Origin: CAZQWJ01 sp964597265
GTDB taxonomy: Bacteria; Patescibacteriota; 4484-211; JAGQKX01
Direction: 5' to 3'
DNA length: 64,000 nt
Assembly (NCBI GenBank): GCA_964597265.1
Contig: CAZQWJ010000002.1
Location: forward strand, 1-64,000
Below the pieces are notes generated by a model. That model saw only the letters and a program-made list of their open reading frames with translations, ran no database searches and was not told the origin of the DNA. Shown here in pieces: positions 8,018 through 15,939 of the stretch. A program made the position numbers and the translations under genes. Within the stretch, counting starts at the first letter, position 1. Each line of letters starts with the position of its first letter.

Positions 8018-9718
8018 ATGCCGGTACTCACGCTCAACACAGCCCAACAGCAAGCTATTAGCAACATCCGTGGAGTAACTTCTGTCATTGCCGGTCCGGG
8101 AACCGGCAAGACCCATACGCTTATTGCCCGCATCCTCACGCTCATTACACAAGACCGTATCCCTGCAGCATCCATTCTGGCACTCACCTTTACTATCAAA
8201 GCAGCACACGAAATGCGCATCCGCCTGCATCAACACCTGCCGGTTGGACAGCCTATACCGACTATTGCAACTCTGCACTCATTTTGTTTTGCGATGCTTA
8301 CCCAGCATCATGGCACGTCCCCTACAATCATTGACGAAACACATCAACTGATGATGCTCCAAGCCTTGTTGCAACAGACAACGTTCAAAAATAGCCCTAC
8401 CAAGTTGCTCAAAAAGATCCGCTATGCCAAGTCGCTACCCGATCCGTTACTCTATCTACATGAAACAGAACAACAGATCTTTACTTCGTACCAACAACAT
8501 CTGGCAACGGAGGGCCAGTATGACTATGAAGATCTTATTATTGAGGCAAACCGCCTCCTTATCCAAAACGCACCAGCAGCGCAAGAGTATCGAGATCAGT
8601 ACCAATTCATTCATGTGGATGAATTCCAAGACCTCAACCAACCACAGCAAGCCCTGATTGTACAGCTTGCCCAAACACATACTAACCTGTTTATCATTGG
8701 CGATCCTAATCAATCTATCTATAGCTTCCGTGGGGCATTCCCGGATGGCATTGAACAGATCACAAAACACTTTCCAAAAACACAGACCTACCAATTGGAA
8801 GATAACTATCGATCGAGCCAGGCTATTTTGGATACCGCATACTCACTTATAACGCACGATCCGCAATCTACCGCTGTGCGACCACTGCACGCCAACACAT
8901 CAATCCCAGGTACGATTACGCTGCTACGTGGACAAAATAAGTTCCAAGAAGCACAGTATATTGTGGAGATGATCCAAAAGCTTTTGGGAGGGATCACACG
9001 ACAAAACTTTGATACCAACCTCATAGAAAGCCACTCCACTGCTGAGTATAATTTTGGCGATATTGCCGTATTACTCAGAAGCAGAAGTCAGGGACGTTTT
9101 TTCAAACGGTATCTGTTAAAAAGCGGGGTTCCGTTTGAGTTTGTGTCGGAAAAATCGCTCTTTGAATATCCTGAATTACAAAGCCTAATCACTGCCTTAC
9201 AGGAAAAATCACGACAATCATCACAGACATTTGCCTCACTTTCGCAGTATCTAAGAGAAACCATCGAATCTATCCAACTCGACCCTACGCACGAAACACT
9301 ACAGTACCTCATCGCGGAGGCCGAGGATACCGAAACTGGCGATTTAACAAGAGATATTCCTTTCTTTTTGCAATACCTGACGATTCTGCAATACGACAAT
9401 CAGATAGCAGTGCCTGCAGACAAAGTGATCTTTATGACGATTCACGCAGCCAAAGGTCTGGAGTTTCCGGTAGTGTTTGTTCCTGGTCTTGATGAAGGTA
9501 GTTTGCCTGCTGGTATCAATCAGGCAGATGACAAGAAAATTGCAGAAGAGCGCAGATTACTGTATGTGGCAATGACACGGGCCAAACAGGAACTGTATTT
9601 GTCTTCTACCAGCCGACAAAGCCCATCCCGATTTTTGTCAGAACTTGACATGGCTGCCATCACCGAAACCCATCTTGTACCCAAAAAGAAAAAGCCCAAA
9701 CAGCCCCGCCTATTCTGA
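8018..9718 (+). CDS. UvrD/Rep-family superfamily 1 DNA helicase
   Basis: SF1A 3'-5' helicase of 566 aa. Walker A GPGTGKT (about 26-32), motif Ia LALTFTIKAAHEM, motif II VDEFQDLN, motif III GDPNQSIYSFRGA, motif IV DNYRSS, motif V MTIHAAKGLEFPVVFVPGL and motif VI RRLLYVAMTRAKQELYL are all intact. It is shorter than E. coli UvrD (about 720 aa) because the accessory 1B/2B regions are reduced. I prefer the ATG at 8018; a TTG at 8012 overlapping the previous stop is possible. Its coupling to the endonuclease Q-like gene suggests strand removal after nicking. The 3' end overlaps truB (opposite strand) by 9 bp. Confidence 0.92.
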   Translation: MPVLTLNTAQQQAISNIRGVTSVIAGPGTGKTHTLIARILTLITQDRIPAASILALTFTIKAAHEMRIRLHQHLPVGQPIPTIATLHSFCFAMLTQHHGTSPTIIDETHQLMMLQALLQQTTFKNSPTKLLKKIRYAKSLPDPLLYLHETEQQIFTSYQQHLATEGQYDYEDLIIEANRLLIQNAPAAQEYRDQYQFIHVDEFQDLNQPQQALIVQLAQTHTNLFIIGDPNQSIYSFRGAFPDGIEQITKHFPKTQTYQLEDNYRSSQAILDTAYSLITHDPQSTAVRPLHANTSIPGTITLLRGQNKFQEAQYIVEMIQKLLGGITRQNFDTNLIESHSTAEYNFGDIAVLLRSRSQGRFFKRYLLKSGVPFEFVSEKSLFEYPELQSLITALQEKSRQSSQTFASLSQYLRETIESIQLDPTHETLQYLIAEAEDTETGDLTRDIPFFLQYLTILQYDNQIAVPADKVIFMTIHAAKGLEFPVVFVPGLDEGSLPAGINQADDKKIAEERRLLYVAMTRAKQELYLSSTSRQSPSRFLSELDMAAITETHLVPKKKKPKQPRLF

Positions 9719-10489
9719 CACATCTTCCAATGTATACGGTCCAACAGCAGTACGCGTGATATGCCAGGTCGTTGCCCCTACCCCGAGCTGTTGACCGATC
9801 GCATGTACAACACTTCGCACATACGTACCTGACGCGCCTTGTAGGGTTGCTGATACAAGCGGCAGCGCAAGCCCACTATGTTTATGCAATGCCTGATGGG
9901 CCTGCGCCCACCGTGCGGCTATTGCCTCCTGTCGAAAATCGCCCTTTACCAAAGTGATCTTTCTCACAACATGAGAATACCACTCATGCCAGGTTAGATA
10001 CTGTAATTGGTGTATTGTAAAAGAGGAGATCTCGCGTTGGCGTTGTAATTCCGGCACCAGATGTGCCTTGCCTTCTCGCGCCCACTGGTACATACGCTTG
10101 TTTTTGTATCGCATGTTGGAAAAAACTGGCACCGTCTGCATAACCTCTCCGACAAAATTACTCTCCAACGTCTGCACCTGTTCGTACGTAATTTTTGCCA
10201 CACGATCAGGTAAGGCGACAGAGCACACGAGCCCTAACACGTCCCACGTATCAGTTGCCACACCAAGTACAAACTCAAACTCATACGTCTTGTCAAAATC
10301 AGTATACTGTTGTATTTCCTGCGGGCTAGTCGTCCCCTTGACCAAAAGCAATAGACCCTCAGCCAATGGATCAAGCGCACCCGTGTGCATCAGTTCGGTT
10401 GTACCCAGACGCTGTTTGTATTGGTTGACAACATCCGTGCTCGTTACGCCTACAGGCTTATATACCGGGATAAGAGTAAGATCAGGCAT
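9710..10489 (-). CDS. truB: tRNA pseudouridine(55) synthase
   Basis: TruB isomerises U55 in the T-loop of tRNAs. The 259-aa protein opens with the family hallmark VYKPVGVTSTDVV and carries the catalytic Asp40 in HTGALDPLAEGLLLL, then FDKTYEFEFVLGVATDTWD and the late GASGTYVRSVVHAIGQQLG motif. A GTG 30 bp upstream is in frame but lies inside the promoter, so I chose the ATG at 10489. TATAAT on the minus strand (10499-10504) gives a predicted leader of only 3 bases. The gene converges on the helicase with a 9-bp overlap. Confidence 0.94.
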   Translation of the reverse strand: MPDLTLIPVYKPVGVTSTDVVNQYKQRLGTTELMHTGALDPLAEGLLLLVKGTTSPQEIQQYTDFDKTYEFEFVLGVATDTWDVLGLVCSVALPDRVAKITYEQVQTLESNFVGEVMQTVPVFSNMRYKNKRMYQWAREGKAHLVPELQRQREISSFTIHQLQYLTWHEWYSHVVRKITLVKGDFRQEAIAARWAQAHQALHKHSGLALPLVSATLQGASGTYVRSVVHAIGQQLGVGATTWHITRTAVGPYTLEDVSE

Positions 10490-10498
10490 ATTGCACAC

Positions 10499-10504
10499 AT
10501 TATA
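10499..10504 (-). promoter_or_regulatory. truB -10 element
   Basis: A perfect TATAAT on the minus strand; the predicted start at about 10492 lies 3 bases before the truB ATG. No convincing -35 hexamer. Confidence 0.5.
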
Positions 10505-10520
10505 CTTGTATTGTGTCACG

Positions 10521-10580
10521 GTTTCTCTTACGATCCTCTGACTATTTTTTTACGATACCTTTAACCTCTGATCATACAGT
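10521..10580 (+). promoter_or_regulatory. Stress-island promoter box upstream of the SDR gene
   Basis: TTTCTCTTAC (10522-10531) is followed by TGAC (10539-10542) and TTAC (10550-10553), giving TTAC, TGAC, TTAC on an 11-bp period. A -10 TACAGT follows at 10575-10580, and the predicted start is 10587, the ATG. From CTTAC to the ATG the 60 bases align without gaps, 40 of 60 identical, with the promoter of the DUF6766-like gene at 12803-12862. The geometry fits an OmpR/PhoB-type regulator. Confidence 0.6.
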
Positions 10581-10586
10581 AAACAT

Positions 10587-11453
10587 ATGTTACACCAGAA
10601 AAAGCCACAATCATTCCCACCGCAATCCCAGGATGACCAGCCCGGCCATGAACATCTCATGCGGCCGACACCAGATTCATCTCTGCACAACGTTAATTTT
10701 TCCAAATTGATGGAAAACAAAGTTGTGCTGATTACTGGAGGGGATAGTGGAATAGGTAAAGCAACTGCTCGACTATTGGCACAACACGGAGCAAATATCA
10801 GCATTGTATATCTAGACGAAGAAAAAGATGCGCACGACACTCGCAAATTGATAGAAGAAACAGGCCAAGCATGTATATTAATCAAGGCAGACATCAAAAA
10901 GCCGGACCAATGTCAAAAAGCAGTTGAACAAACAATCCATGCTTTGGGAAAGATTAATTGTCTTATCAATAACGCGGCTGTCCAATTCCCCCAAGAGTCT
11001 ATTGAAGACATTCCATTTGAGCAGATTGATACAACGTTTCGAACTAATATATATTCGTACTTTTACTTTGTTCGTTACTGTCTTCCTCATTTGAATAAAA
11101 ACGATACGATTATTAACACAACATCTGTTACTGCTTATCGGGGGAGTGAACATTTGCTTGATTATTCCAGTACCAAAGGTGCAATTGTTTCGTTCACGCG
11201 GTCATTGGCACGTATGCTGGCGGAAAAGAATATTCGCGTTAATGCAGTTGCACCAGGACCGATATGGACGCCGCTTATCCCTGCGACTTTTCCCCCAGAT
11301 CAAGTAGCCACGTTCGGTCAAGATGTACTGCTAGGACGTGCGGGACAACCTGATGAGGTTGCACCGTGTTTTTTGTTTTTAGCTTCTGAACTGTCGTCAT
11401 ATATGACCGGCCAAGTGCTCCACCCAAACGGTGGAGAGATTGTAAATACCTAA
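10587..11453 (+). CDS. SDR-family oxidoreductase, general stress protein type
   Basis: NAD(P)-dependent short-chain dehydrogenase of 288 aa resembling E. coli YghA and the Bacillus stress SDRs YhdF/GSP39, including the charged N-terminal extension of about 40 residues. Cofactor motif TGGDSGIG (50-57), NNAAV (128-132), Ser180, and the catalytic pair Tyr193/Lys197 in YSSTK are present, followed by VNAVAPGPIWTPL. The substrate is unknown. It heads the operon SDR, coiled-coil membrane protein, ChaB. It is predicted to be leaderless from the TACAGT box, while the two downstream genes have strong Shine-Dalgarno sites. Confidence 0.92.
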   Translation: MLHQKKPQSFPPQSQDDQPGHEHLMRPTPDSSLHNVNFSKLMENKVVLITGGDSGIGKATARLLAQHGANISIVYLDEEKDAHDTRKLIEETGQACILIKADIKKPDQCQKAVEQTIHALGKINCLINNAAVQFPQESIEDIPFEQIDTTFRTNIYSYFYFVRYCLPHLNKNDTIINTTSVTAYRGSEHLLDYSSTKGAIVSFTRSLARMLAEKNIRVNAVAPGPIWTPLIPATFPPDQVATFGQDVLLGRAGQPDEVAPCFLFLASELSSYMTGQVLHPNGGEIVNT

Positions 11454-11472
11454 AGGAGGTGGACAAATTATT

Positions 11473-11910
11473 GTGGAATCCAAAATCAACACAATCAGTG
11501 TCCTACAGTGGTTTATCTTACTCTTTACACTTGCGACATTGCTGCTCACATATGGAATTTATAACCAGACCGGTACTGATCTAGGACAAGAAATCAAACA
11601 AGAGACTGCTGAAGTTTCCGAAAACACCCAGATCGCCGCCGCAAAAGCTGAAGCCTACGCACGTTTAGTTGCCATTCATGCCGAAGTAGCTACAGATCAA
11701 ACGTACGCTGAGGCCACAGATGAAGTACAAGAAATTCGCCAAGACCTACAAGTTGCATATCAAGATGCTTCTGCAGAAACTCGGGAAGAGCTAAACGAAC
11801 TGGACCGCAATCTTGCAGCTGCGGAAGCAGAACTTCGTGATGCATCTACTAATGCGCTCAATACCTTGGAAGTTATCATTGTGTGGCTAAAACAAGACAT
11901 ACGCAATTAA
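11473..11910 (+). CDS. Small membrane-anchored coiled-coil protein
   Basis: A 145-aa protein I do not recognise. One N-terminal membrane helix (about residues 12-27, FILLFTLATLLLTYGI) is followed by about 100 residues of Ala/Glu-rich, helix-forming, probably coiled-coil sequence, ending with a short hydrophobic patch. The start is GTG at 11473, preceded by a perfect AAGGAGGT that directly abuts the SDR stop codon; the 12-base spacing is slightly long, so a non-standard ATT at 11470 cannot be excluded. Its position between a stress SDR and ChaB suggests an envelope stress role (inference). Confidence 0.75.
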   Translation: MESKINTISVLQWFILLFTLATLLLTYGIYNQTGTDLGQEIKQETAEVSENTQIAAAKAEAYARLVAIHAEVATDQTYAEATDEVQEIRQDLQVAYQDASAETREELNELDRNLAAAEAELRDASTNALNTLEVIIVWLKQDIRN

Positions 11911-11948
11911 TATATTTCATTCTAATCTGATCTAAGGAGGTGAGAAAC

Positions 11949-12261
11949 ATGCCTTATAGACAAATACAAGAATTACCAGAATCTATCAAAAACAACCTGC
12001 CCAAACACGCACAAAAAATTTACAAAGAAGCATATAACAGTGCATGGGAACAATACAAAGATCCGGAGAAAAGACAAGCAGATGCAGATCGAGAGGAGAC
12101 CGCCCACAAGGTTGCATGGAGTGCAGTCAAAGACTCATATGAAAAAAACNNNNNNNNNNNNNNNNNNNNNNNNNNNNNNNNNNNNNNNNNNNNNNNNNNN
12201 NNNNNNNNNNNNNNNNNNNNNNNNNNNNNNNNNNNNNNNNNNNNNNNNNGAAAAAAACTAA
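11949..12261 (+). CDS. chaB: ChaB family protein, interrupted by assembly gap
   Basis: The 67 residues before the gap match ChaB end to end: MPYRQIQELPESIK, LPKHAQKIYKEAYNSAW, EQYKDPEKR, REETAHKVAWSAVK. The gene has a strong site, AAGGAGGTGA, 6 bases before the ATG. The coordinates span a run of 100 N. The nine bases GAAAAAAAC occur on both sides of the gap; collapsing them gives an immediate TAA stop (12259-12261), so the true product is probably 67 aa ending SYEKN. ChaB was named as a cation-transport regulator, but its biochemical role is unsettled. Confidence 0.88.
12150..12249. other. Assembly gap of exactly 100 N
   Basis: A round 100-N placeholder, so the real length is unknown. Identical 9-base flanks (12141-12149 and 12250-12258) suggest the two contigs overlap and that nothing is missing. 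Confidence 0.95.
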
Positions 12262-12273
12262 TTACCTTTATTA

Positions 12274-12342
12274 AGCGATTCCGCATACCTCACGCAAGGG
12301 AGAGGAGACACCATGGAGTAGCGTGAGGTATGCGGAATCGCT
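12274..12342. repeat. 22-bp perfect inverted repeat between convergent genes
   Basis: Arms 12274-12295 and 12321-12342 are perfect reverse complements (22 of 22) around a 25-base loop. The right arm reaches into the stop codon of the leftward membrane-protein gene, and the left arm begins 12 bases after the inferred chaB stop. A seven-base T run on the minus strand (12251-12257) follows about 16 bases after the stem. It may act as a shared transcript-end structure, and its foldback nature may have caused the neighbouring assembly gap. Confidence 0.8.
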
Positions 12343-12697
12343 AGAGCATAACGACCAGTTGATAGTGATCGTTACGCATTGTTTGAGTAGTCGGTTCTGG
12401 GGCAGCAGAGGGTACCTCCGTCGGGATCACCTCTTCTGTATTTTCCTCAAAGAACAACTGGGTCTCCTCATCTTGAGTTTGTTCTGTACCTTCTTCGTCA
12501 GTATCTTGAGGAGTTGGAGTCTGCTGCTGTTGAGTTGGTGTCACTGTTGTATCGGTATCAGACTCATCATCGTAGTAAATAAGAAATAAGATAATTGCGA
12601 AGGCTAGGATAGCACCCAAAACCAGTCCCACCGAAATCCCTGAGTTTTCGTTGTCCTGTCCACGCACTACTTGTTCTCGTATGTGTGTATCAGCCAT
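12341..12697 (-). CDS. Small membrane protein with acidic Thr/Gln/Pro-rich tail
   Basis: A 118-aa protein of unknown function. A short cytoplasmic N-terminus is followed by one membrane helix (about residues 22-42, VGLVLGAILAFAIILFLIYY) and then a low-complexity tail rich in Asp, Glu, Thr, Gln and Pro, presumably outside the membrane. A strong site, GGGGAGGTGA, precedes the ATG. The stop codon abuts the 22-bp inverted repeat. It diverges from the DUF6766-like gene across an intergenic region that carries a copy of the stress-island box in each direction. Confidence 0.75.
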   Translation of the reverse strand: MADTHIREQVVRGQDNENSGISVGLVLGAILAFAIILFLIYYDDESDTDTTVTPTQQQQTPTPQDTDEEGTEQTQDEETQLFFEENTEEVIPTEVPSAAPEPTTQTMRNDHYQLVVML

Positions 12698-12724
12698 AAT
12701 TATTCACCTCCCCAAGTAACTACT

Positions 12725-12856
12725 ATAGTATTCAAATTAACCCTATAAATTAATAACCACATCACAGCTAGGTAAGAAAACGGTAAAGTATAATGTGGTT
12801 TTCTTACTATCCTCTCACCTTGTTTTTACTCTGCTTTTAATCGGAGCGCATAGACT
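12725..12856. promoter_or_regulatory. Divergent stress-island control region with back-to-back boxes
   Basis: GTAAGAAAAC (12772-12781) and GTTTTCTTAC (12798-12807) form a perfect 10-bp inverted repeat around AGTATAAT (12787-12794), which itself reads as TATAAT rightward and TATACT leftward. Each arm starts a copy of the regulator box. Rightward: TTAC, TCAC, TTAC at 11-bp steps, then -10 TAGACT (12851-12856), whose start is the ATG at 12863. Leftward: TTAC, TGAT, TTAA at 11-bp steps, then TATAGT on the minus strand (12722-12727). Confidence 0.6.
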
Positions 12857-12862
12857 GAACGA

Positions 12863-13078
12863 ATGGATAATCTATCAATAGATACGTTAGTCAAAAACTA
12901 TAGCCTTACTATTATTCTAACGTCGTTGTTTTTGATCAGCTGGATGGGTCAAGCATATTTTCAATGGCACGAGTTTGAACAGGATGCTCAAGACCACAAT
13001 ACATCACCAGAAGACAGTGATGAAAAACTACAACAGTCATTGAACCGAATCGAAAAGAAAGTCGACCAGGCACGTTAG
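12863..13078 (+). CDS. Small DUF6766-like membrane protein
   Basis: A 71-aa protein. One membrane helix (about residues 14-31) is followed by WMGQAYFQWHEFEQDAQDH, which resembles the N-terminus of DUF6766 proteins (an SWxG...GWHEF-type pattern), then a short charged tail. It is far shorter than full DUF6766 proteins and looks like a natural mini version. The TAGACT hexamer at 12851-12856 predicts a transcript starting on the ATG. It is probably co-transcribed with the small acidic gene at 13148. Function unknown. Confidence 0.72.
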   Translation: MDNLSIDTLVKNYSLTIILTSLFLISWMGQAYFQWHEFEQDAQDHNTSPEDSDEKLQQSLNRIEKKVDQAR

Positions 13079-13147
13079 TAGAATGGCTTTGATCTAACCG
13101 TGCTAATGGAAGAGCAGTAATAAACACGTAAAGGGAGGTGAATAACT

Positions 13148-13375
13148 ATGTATCACAAAATCTACGAACAGCCACAGATCCATATCCTATATTATGACGC
13201 TTCAGTGTTCTTCGATGATGTTGATGATGAATCACTCATCGAAGAGATGGAGATTCAGCGTGATCTCTATCGTGAAACAAAACGCGGAGTCGAAAGGAAA
13301 ATTGATGACGCAGGAAAAACCATCAAAAAGATTACTGACCCGTTAACTGATGGATCAGATGAGGATGATCGGTAA
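13148..13375 (+). CDS. Small acidic protein of unknown function
   Basis: A 75-aa soluble protein, not recognised. The middle is strongly acidic (FFDDVDDESLIEEMEI) and is followed by a basic amphipathic helix (RETKRGVERKIDDAGKTIKK) and an acidic tail. A very good ribosome site, AAGGGAGGTG, precedes the ATG by 7 bases, which is the main reason to accept the gene. It follows the DUF6766-like gene and is probably in the same operon. Confidence 0.68.
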   Translation: MYHKIYEQPQIHILYYDASVFFDDVDDESLIEEMEIQRDLYRETKRGVERKIDDAGKTIKKITDPLTDGSDEDDR

Positions 13376-13436
13376 TAAACAAGATTCTGACAAACAACCA
13401 GCCTTCTACTAGTATACAATAGCGGTAGAACCTCAT

Positions 13437-15479
13437 ATGACACGAAGAAAAACAGAAAAAGAATTAATACTGCAATCAATACTCCCCACTATCCTAAACA
13501 CAATAAGCGAAGGAGTTACCGTGCAAGACCATACAGGAGAAATAGTATACGCCAACGACAGCGCTGCTACCAGACTAGGCTTGGCCTCCGGGGAAGAGCT
13601 CATGCGTATACCTATACAAGAACTTCATCAAAAACACCTAGATAGATTCAGAATGTTTGACGAGGAAGGCAATCCTGTGGTGTATGACCAGCTTCCAGCC
13701 CGACAGGTGTTCCGAGGTGAAGAGAGCCCTTCACTGCGGATTAAGTATGAGAACTCGGAAACTCAGGAAATCTCCTGGTCTAGCCTAACCGCGTATCCAA
13801 TGTATGACTCAAAAGGCTCCATTCAGTATGTGATCAATGTCTTTACCGATATTACCGAACGCAAGCATACAGAGCAGTTACTTAAGTTCAAAGCCGAAGT
13901 TGCTAAAATCTTTATCTCATCTGCCGATTTTTCCAAAACACTCAAAATGATTGCGCAGTTAGCTATCGAATATGTAGCGGATTGGTCAGCTATAGATCTT
14001 TTGCAAGAGGATGCAACCATTACACCTCTCATTGTCTTACATAAAGATCCCTCAAAAATACCCCTGGCGCACCAGTTACACAAGATCACCCCCTCTACTC
14101 TTGACGATGATTATGGGGTTGGAAAAGTCATACGTACGGGCAAACCCGAATTTATCCCAGAAATTACCCAAGAGATGTTACAAGCAAGTGCAACAAACGC
14201 TGAACACTATCAATTACTAACCGCAATCGGTTTTAGTTCTGCCATGATTATCCCTCTGAATGTACGCGGTAAAACGATTGGCGCTTTGACATTTGCCTAT
14301 GCCGAATCAGGCGAGCATTACTCACATACAGATCTCGAAATAGCAATCATTCTAGGTCTGCGTGCATCGCTAGCAATAGAAAATTCATTTTTGTACGACG
14401 AGATCGAACAAGAGCGGCAGCGTTTTAAAGATATCATCCAAAACATCCCTGGAGTTGTTTGGGAATGGTGGGCTCAAGAAAACCAAGGAGAGAATCAAGT
14501 AAACTACGTAAGTAGCTATCTTACAGATCTGCTCGGTTACGACTCTTTGCAATTCGAAAGTCCTACCGATTTGTGGTTAACTATAGTCCACCCGCAGGAT
14601 CATGAAAAAGCCACCAAAGACCTGGAAGACATATTCCTTTCAAAAGGAGCTGGAACAGTTTCGTTTCGCTGTATCAAGAAAAACGGGGGTATTATTTGGA
14701 CTGAGACACACTGTTTAGCCATCCTCGACGAACAAGGTAATGCAATTGGAATGAGAGGAGTCATACTAGACATTACCGAACGCAAGGAACTTGAAAATAG
14801 AAAAACTGAATTTATCAGTCTTGCTAGCCACGAATTAAAAACGCCGTTGACCAGCTTGAGAGTCTATGTCGAGTTACTCACTCACCAATTTAAGAAAAAC
14901 AACGTCAAAAAATATGACAAATACCTCCAAAGAATTACAAAACAAGCTCACAAATTAACATCCTTGGTTAATGACCTGCTTGATGTTTCCCGCATAGAAA
15001 CAGGCAAATTGCAACTCAACCAAGAAGAAGTTCCGGATATTACCGAACTCATCCAAGAAGTAGTTGATACGTTTCAAGAAACGACTCAAACGCATACTAT
15101 TCAAACCGATGGTCAATCTCGTCATAAGCTTCTGATTGATCCGGATCGCATCAATCAGGTACTCGTCAATTTGTTGTCCAATGCGATTAAATATTCACCA
15201 CAGGCAGACACAATTGTCGTGGGTATCCGAGATACAGAAAACGAGGTAGAGGTGTGGGTTAAAGACTTTGGTATTGGCATAGACAAACAAGATCAACCTT
15301 TTATCTTCAATCGATTCTACCGTGCTCGACAAGCCGATCAAGAAACCTTTCCCGGCCTAGGGATTGGCCTATATGTTTCTCAACAAATCATACAAAAACA
15401 CGGTGGCTATTTTCAGCTTGCCAGCGAATTGGGTAAGGGTACGACATTTACATTTGCCTTGCCTGCGCTCAAAACATGA
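13437..15479 (+). CDS. Soluble PAS-GAF-PAS sensor histidine kinase
   Basis: A 680-aa cytoplasmic kinase with no membrane helix. PAS domain (about 20-140, EGVTVQDHTGEIVYAND to FTDITERKH), GAF domain (about 150-320), second PAS/PAC (about 330-450, ending MRGVILDITERKE), HisKA with His at about 465 in FISLASHELKTPLTS, and HATPase with LLSNAIKYSPQAD, VKDFGIGIDKQD and GLGIGLYVSQQI. A -10 TACAAT (13415-13420) gives a leader of about 10 bases. The nearby receiver at 15586 and the OmpR-type regulator at 15936 are the likely partners, so this kinase may set the output of the stress island. Confidence 0.95.
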   Translation: MTRRKTEKELILQSILPTILNTISEGVTVQDHTGEIVYANDSAATRLGLASGEELMRIPIQELHQKHLDRFRMFDEEGNPVVYDQLPARQVFRGEESPSLRIKYENSETQEISWSSLTAYPMYDSKGSIQYVINVFTDITERKHTEQLLKFKAEVAKIFISSADFSKTLKMIAQLAIEYVADWSAIDLLQEDATITPLIVLHKDPSKIPLAHQLHKITPSTLDDDYGVGKVIRTGKPEFIPEITQEMLQASATNAEHYQLLTAIGFSSAMIIPLNVRGKTIGALTFAYAESGEHYSHTDLEIAIILGLRASLAIENSFLYDEIEQERQRFKDIIQNIPGVVWEWWAQENQGENQVNYVSSYLTDLLGYDSLQFESPTDLWLTIVHPQDHEKATKDLEDIFLSKGAGTVSFRCIKKNGGIIWTETHCLAILDEQGNAIGMRGVILDITERKELENRKTEFISLASHELKTPLTSLRVYVELLTHQFKKNNVKKYDKYLQRITKQAHKLTSLVNDLLDVSRIETGKLQLNQEEVPDITELIQEVVDTFQETTQTHTIQTDGQSRHKLLIDPDRINQVLVNLLSNAIKYSPQADTIVVGIRDTENEVEVWVKDFGIGIDKQDQPFIFNRFYRARQADQETFPGLGIGLYVSQQIIQKHGGYFQLASELGKGTTFTFALPALKT

Positions 15480-15585
15480 CTTCTTGCCATTTCCTTACAC
15501 GATGCCCATATTTCTTTCGCAGATATTTGGTACTTCTGAGTAGATACTAGGAGATATTTTTCTATAATATGTTTCCTTTTTGTGC

Positions 15586-15939
15586 ATGATTAGCGTATTA
15601 GTTGTTGACGACAATCCAGACATCCTCGAAGCTATAGCGATGGCACTGGAAGCTGAAAACTTTTCAGTTATTAAGACTACGCAGTGGGATCAAGTCCTTC
15701 CACTAGCTATTGAGTACGTGCCTGACGTTATTGTCATGGATGTATTCTTATCTGGTATTGATGGCAGAGTATTGCTCGAATCCTTAAAGATAGAACCTCA
15801 AACAAAAAATGTACGTGTAATTATGATCTCAGCGTATCCCCATATCAAAGAGTCTGCGCTTAAGGGAAGGGCGGATTTTTTCTTAGAGAAACCTTTTAGT
15901 ATCAATGCGTTGGTACAGGCAATCAGGAAAGTAGCTTAA
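15586..15939 (+). CDS. Stand-alone response regulator receiver protein
   Basis: A 117-aa receiver without output domain: acidic VVDDNPD, phospho-acceptor Asp in VIVMDVFLSGIDG, switch Ser in VIMISAYP, and the canonical Lys-Pro in FFLEKPF, unlike the three receivers at 3-6 kb. A TTG at 15580 is in frame, but the ATG at 15586 gives the normal start of the fold. TATAAT at 15563-15568 leaves a leader of about 11 bases and no Shine-Dalgarno site. It follows the PAS-GAF kinase and overlaps the convergent OmpR-type gene by 4 bp. Confidence 0.88.
   Translation: MISVLVVDDNPDILEAIAMALEAENFSVIKTTQWDQVLPLAIEYVPDVIVMDVFLSGIDGRVLLESLKIEPQTKNVRVIMISAYPHIKESALKGRADFFLEKPFSINALVQAIRKVA

Noticed and set aside
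11940..12326. 128-aa frame running through the N gap
   Set aside because: It depends on an arbitrary gap length; the duplicated flank indicates a stop just after the gap.
12323..12589. Hydrophobic plus-strand frame opposite the acidic-tail membrane gene
   Set aside because: It is the complement of a Thr/Gln/Glu-rich coding region and has no ribosome site; the minus-strand gene has a strong one.
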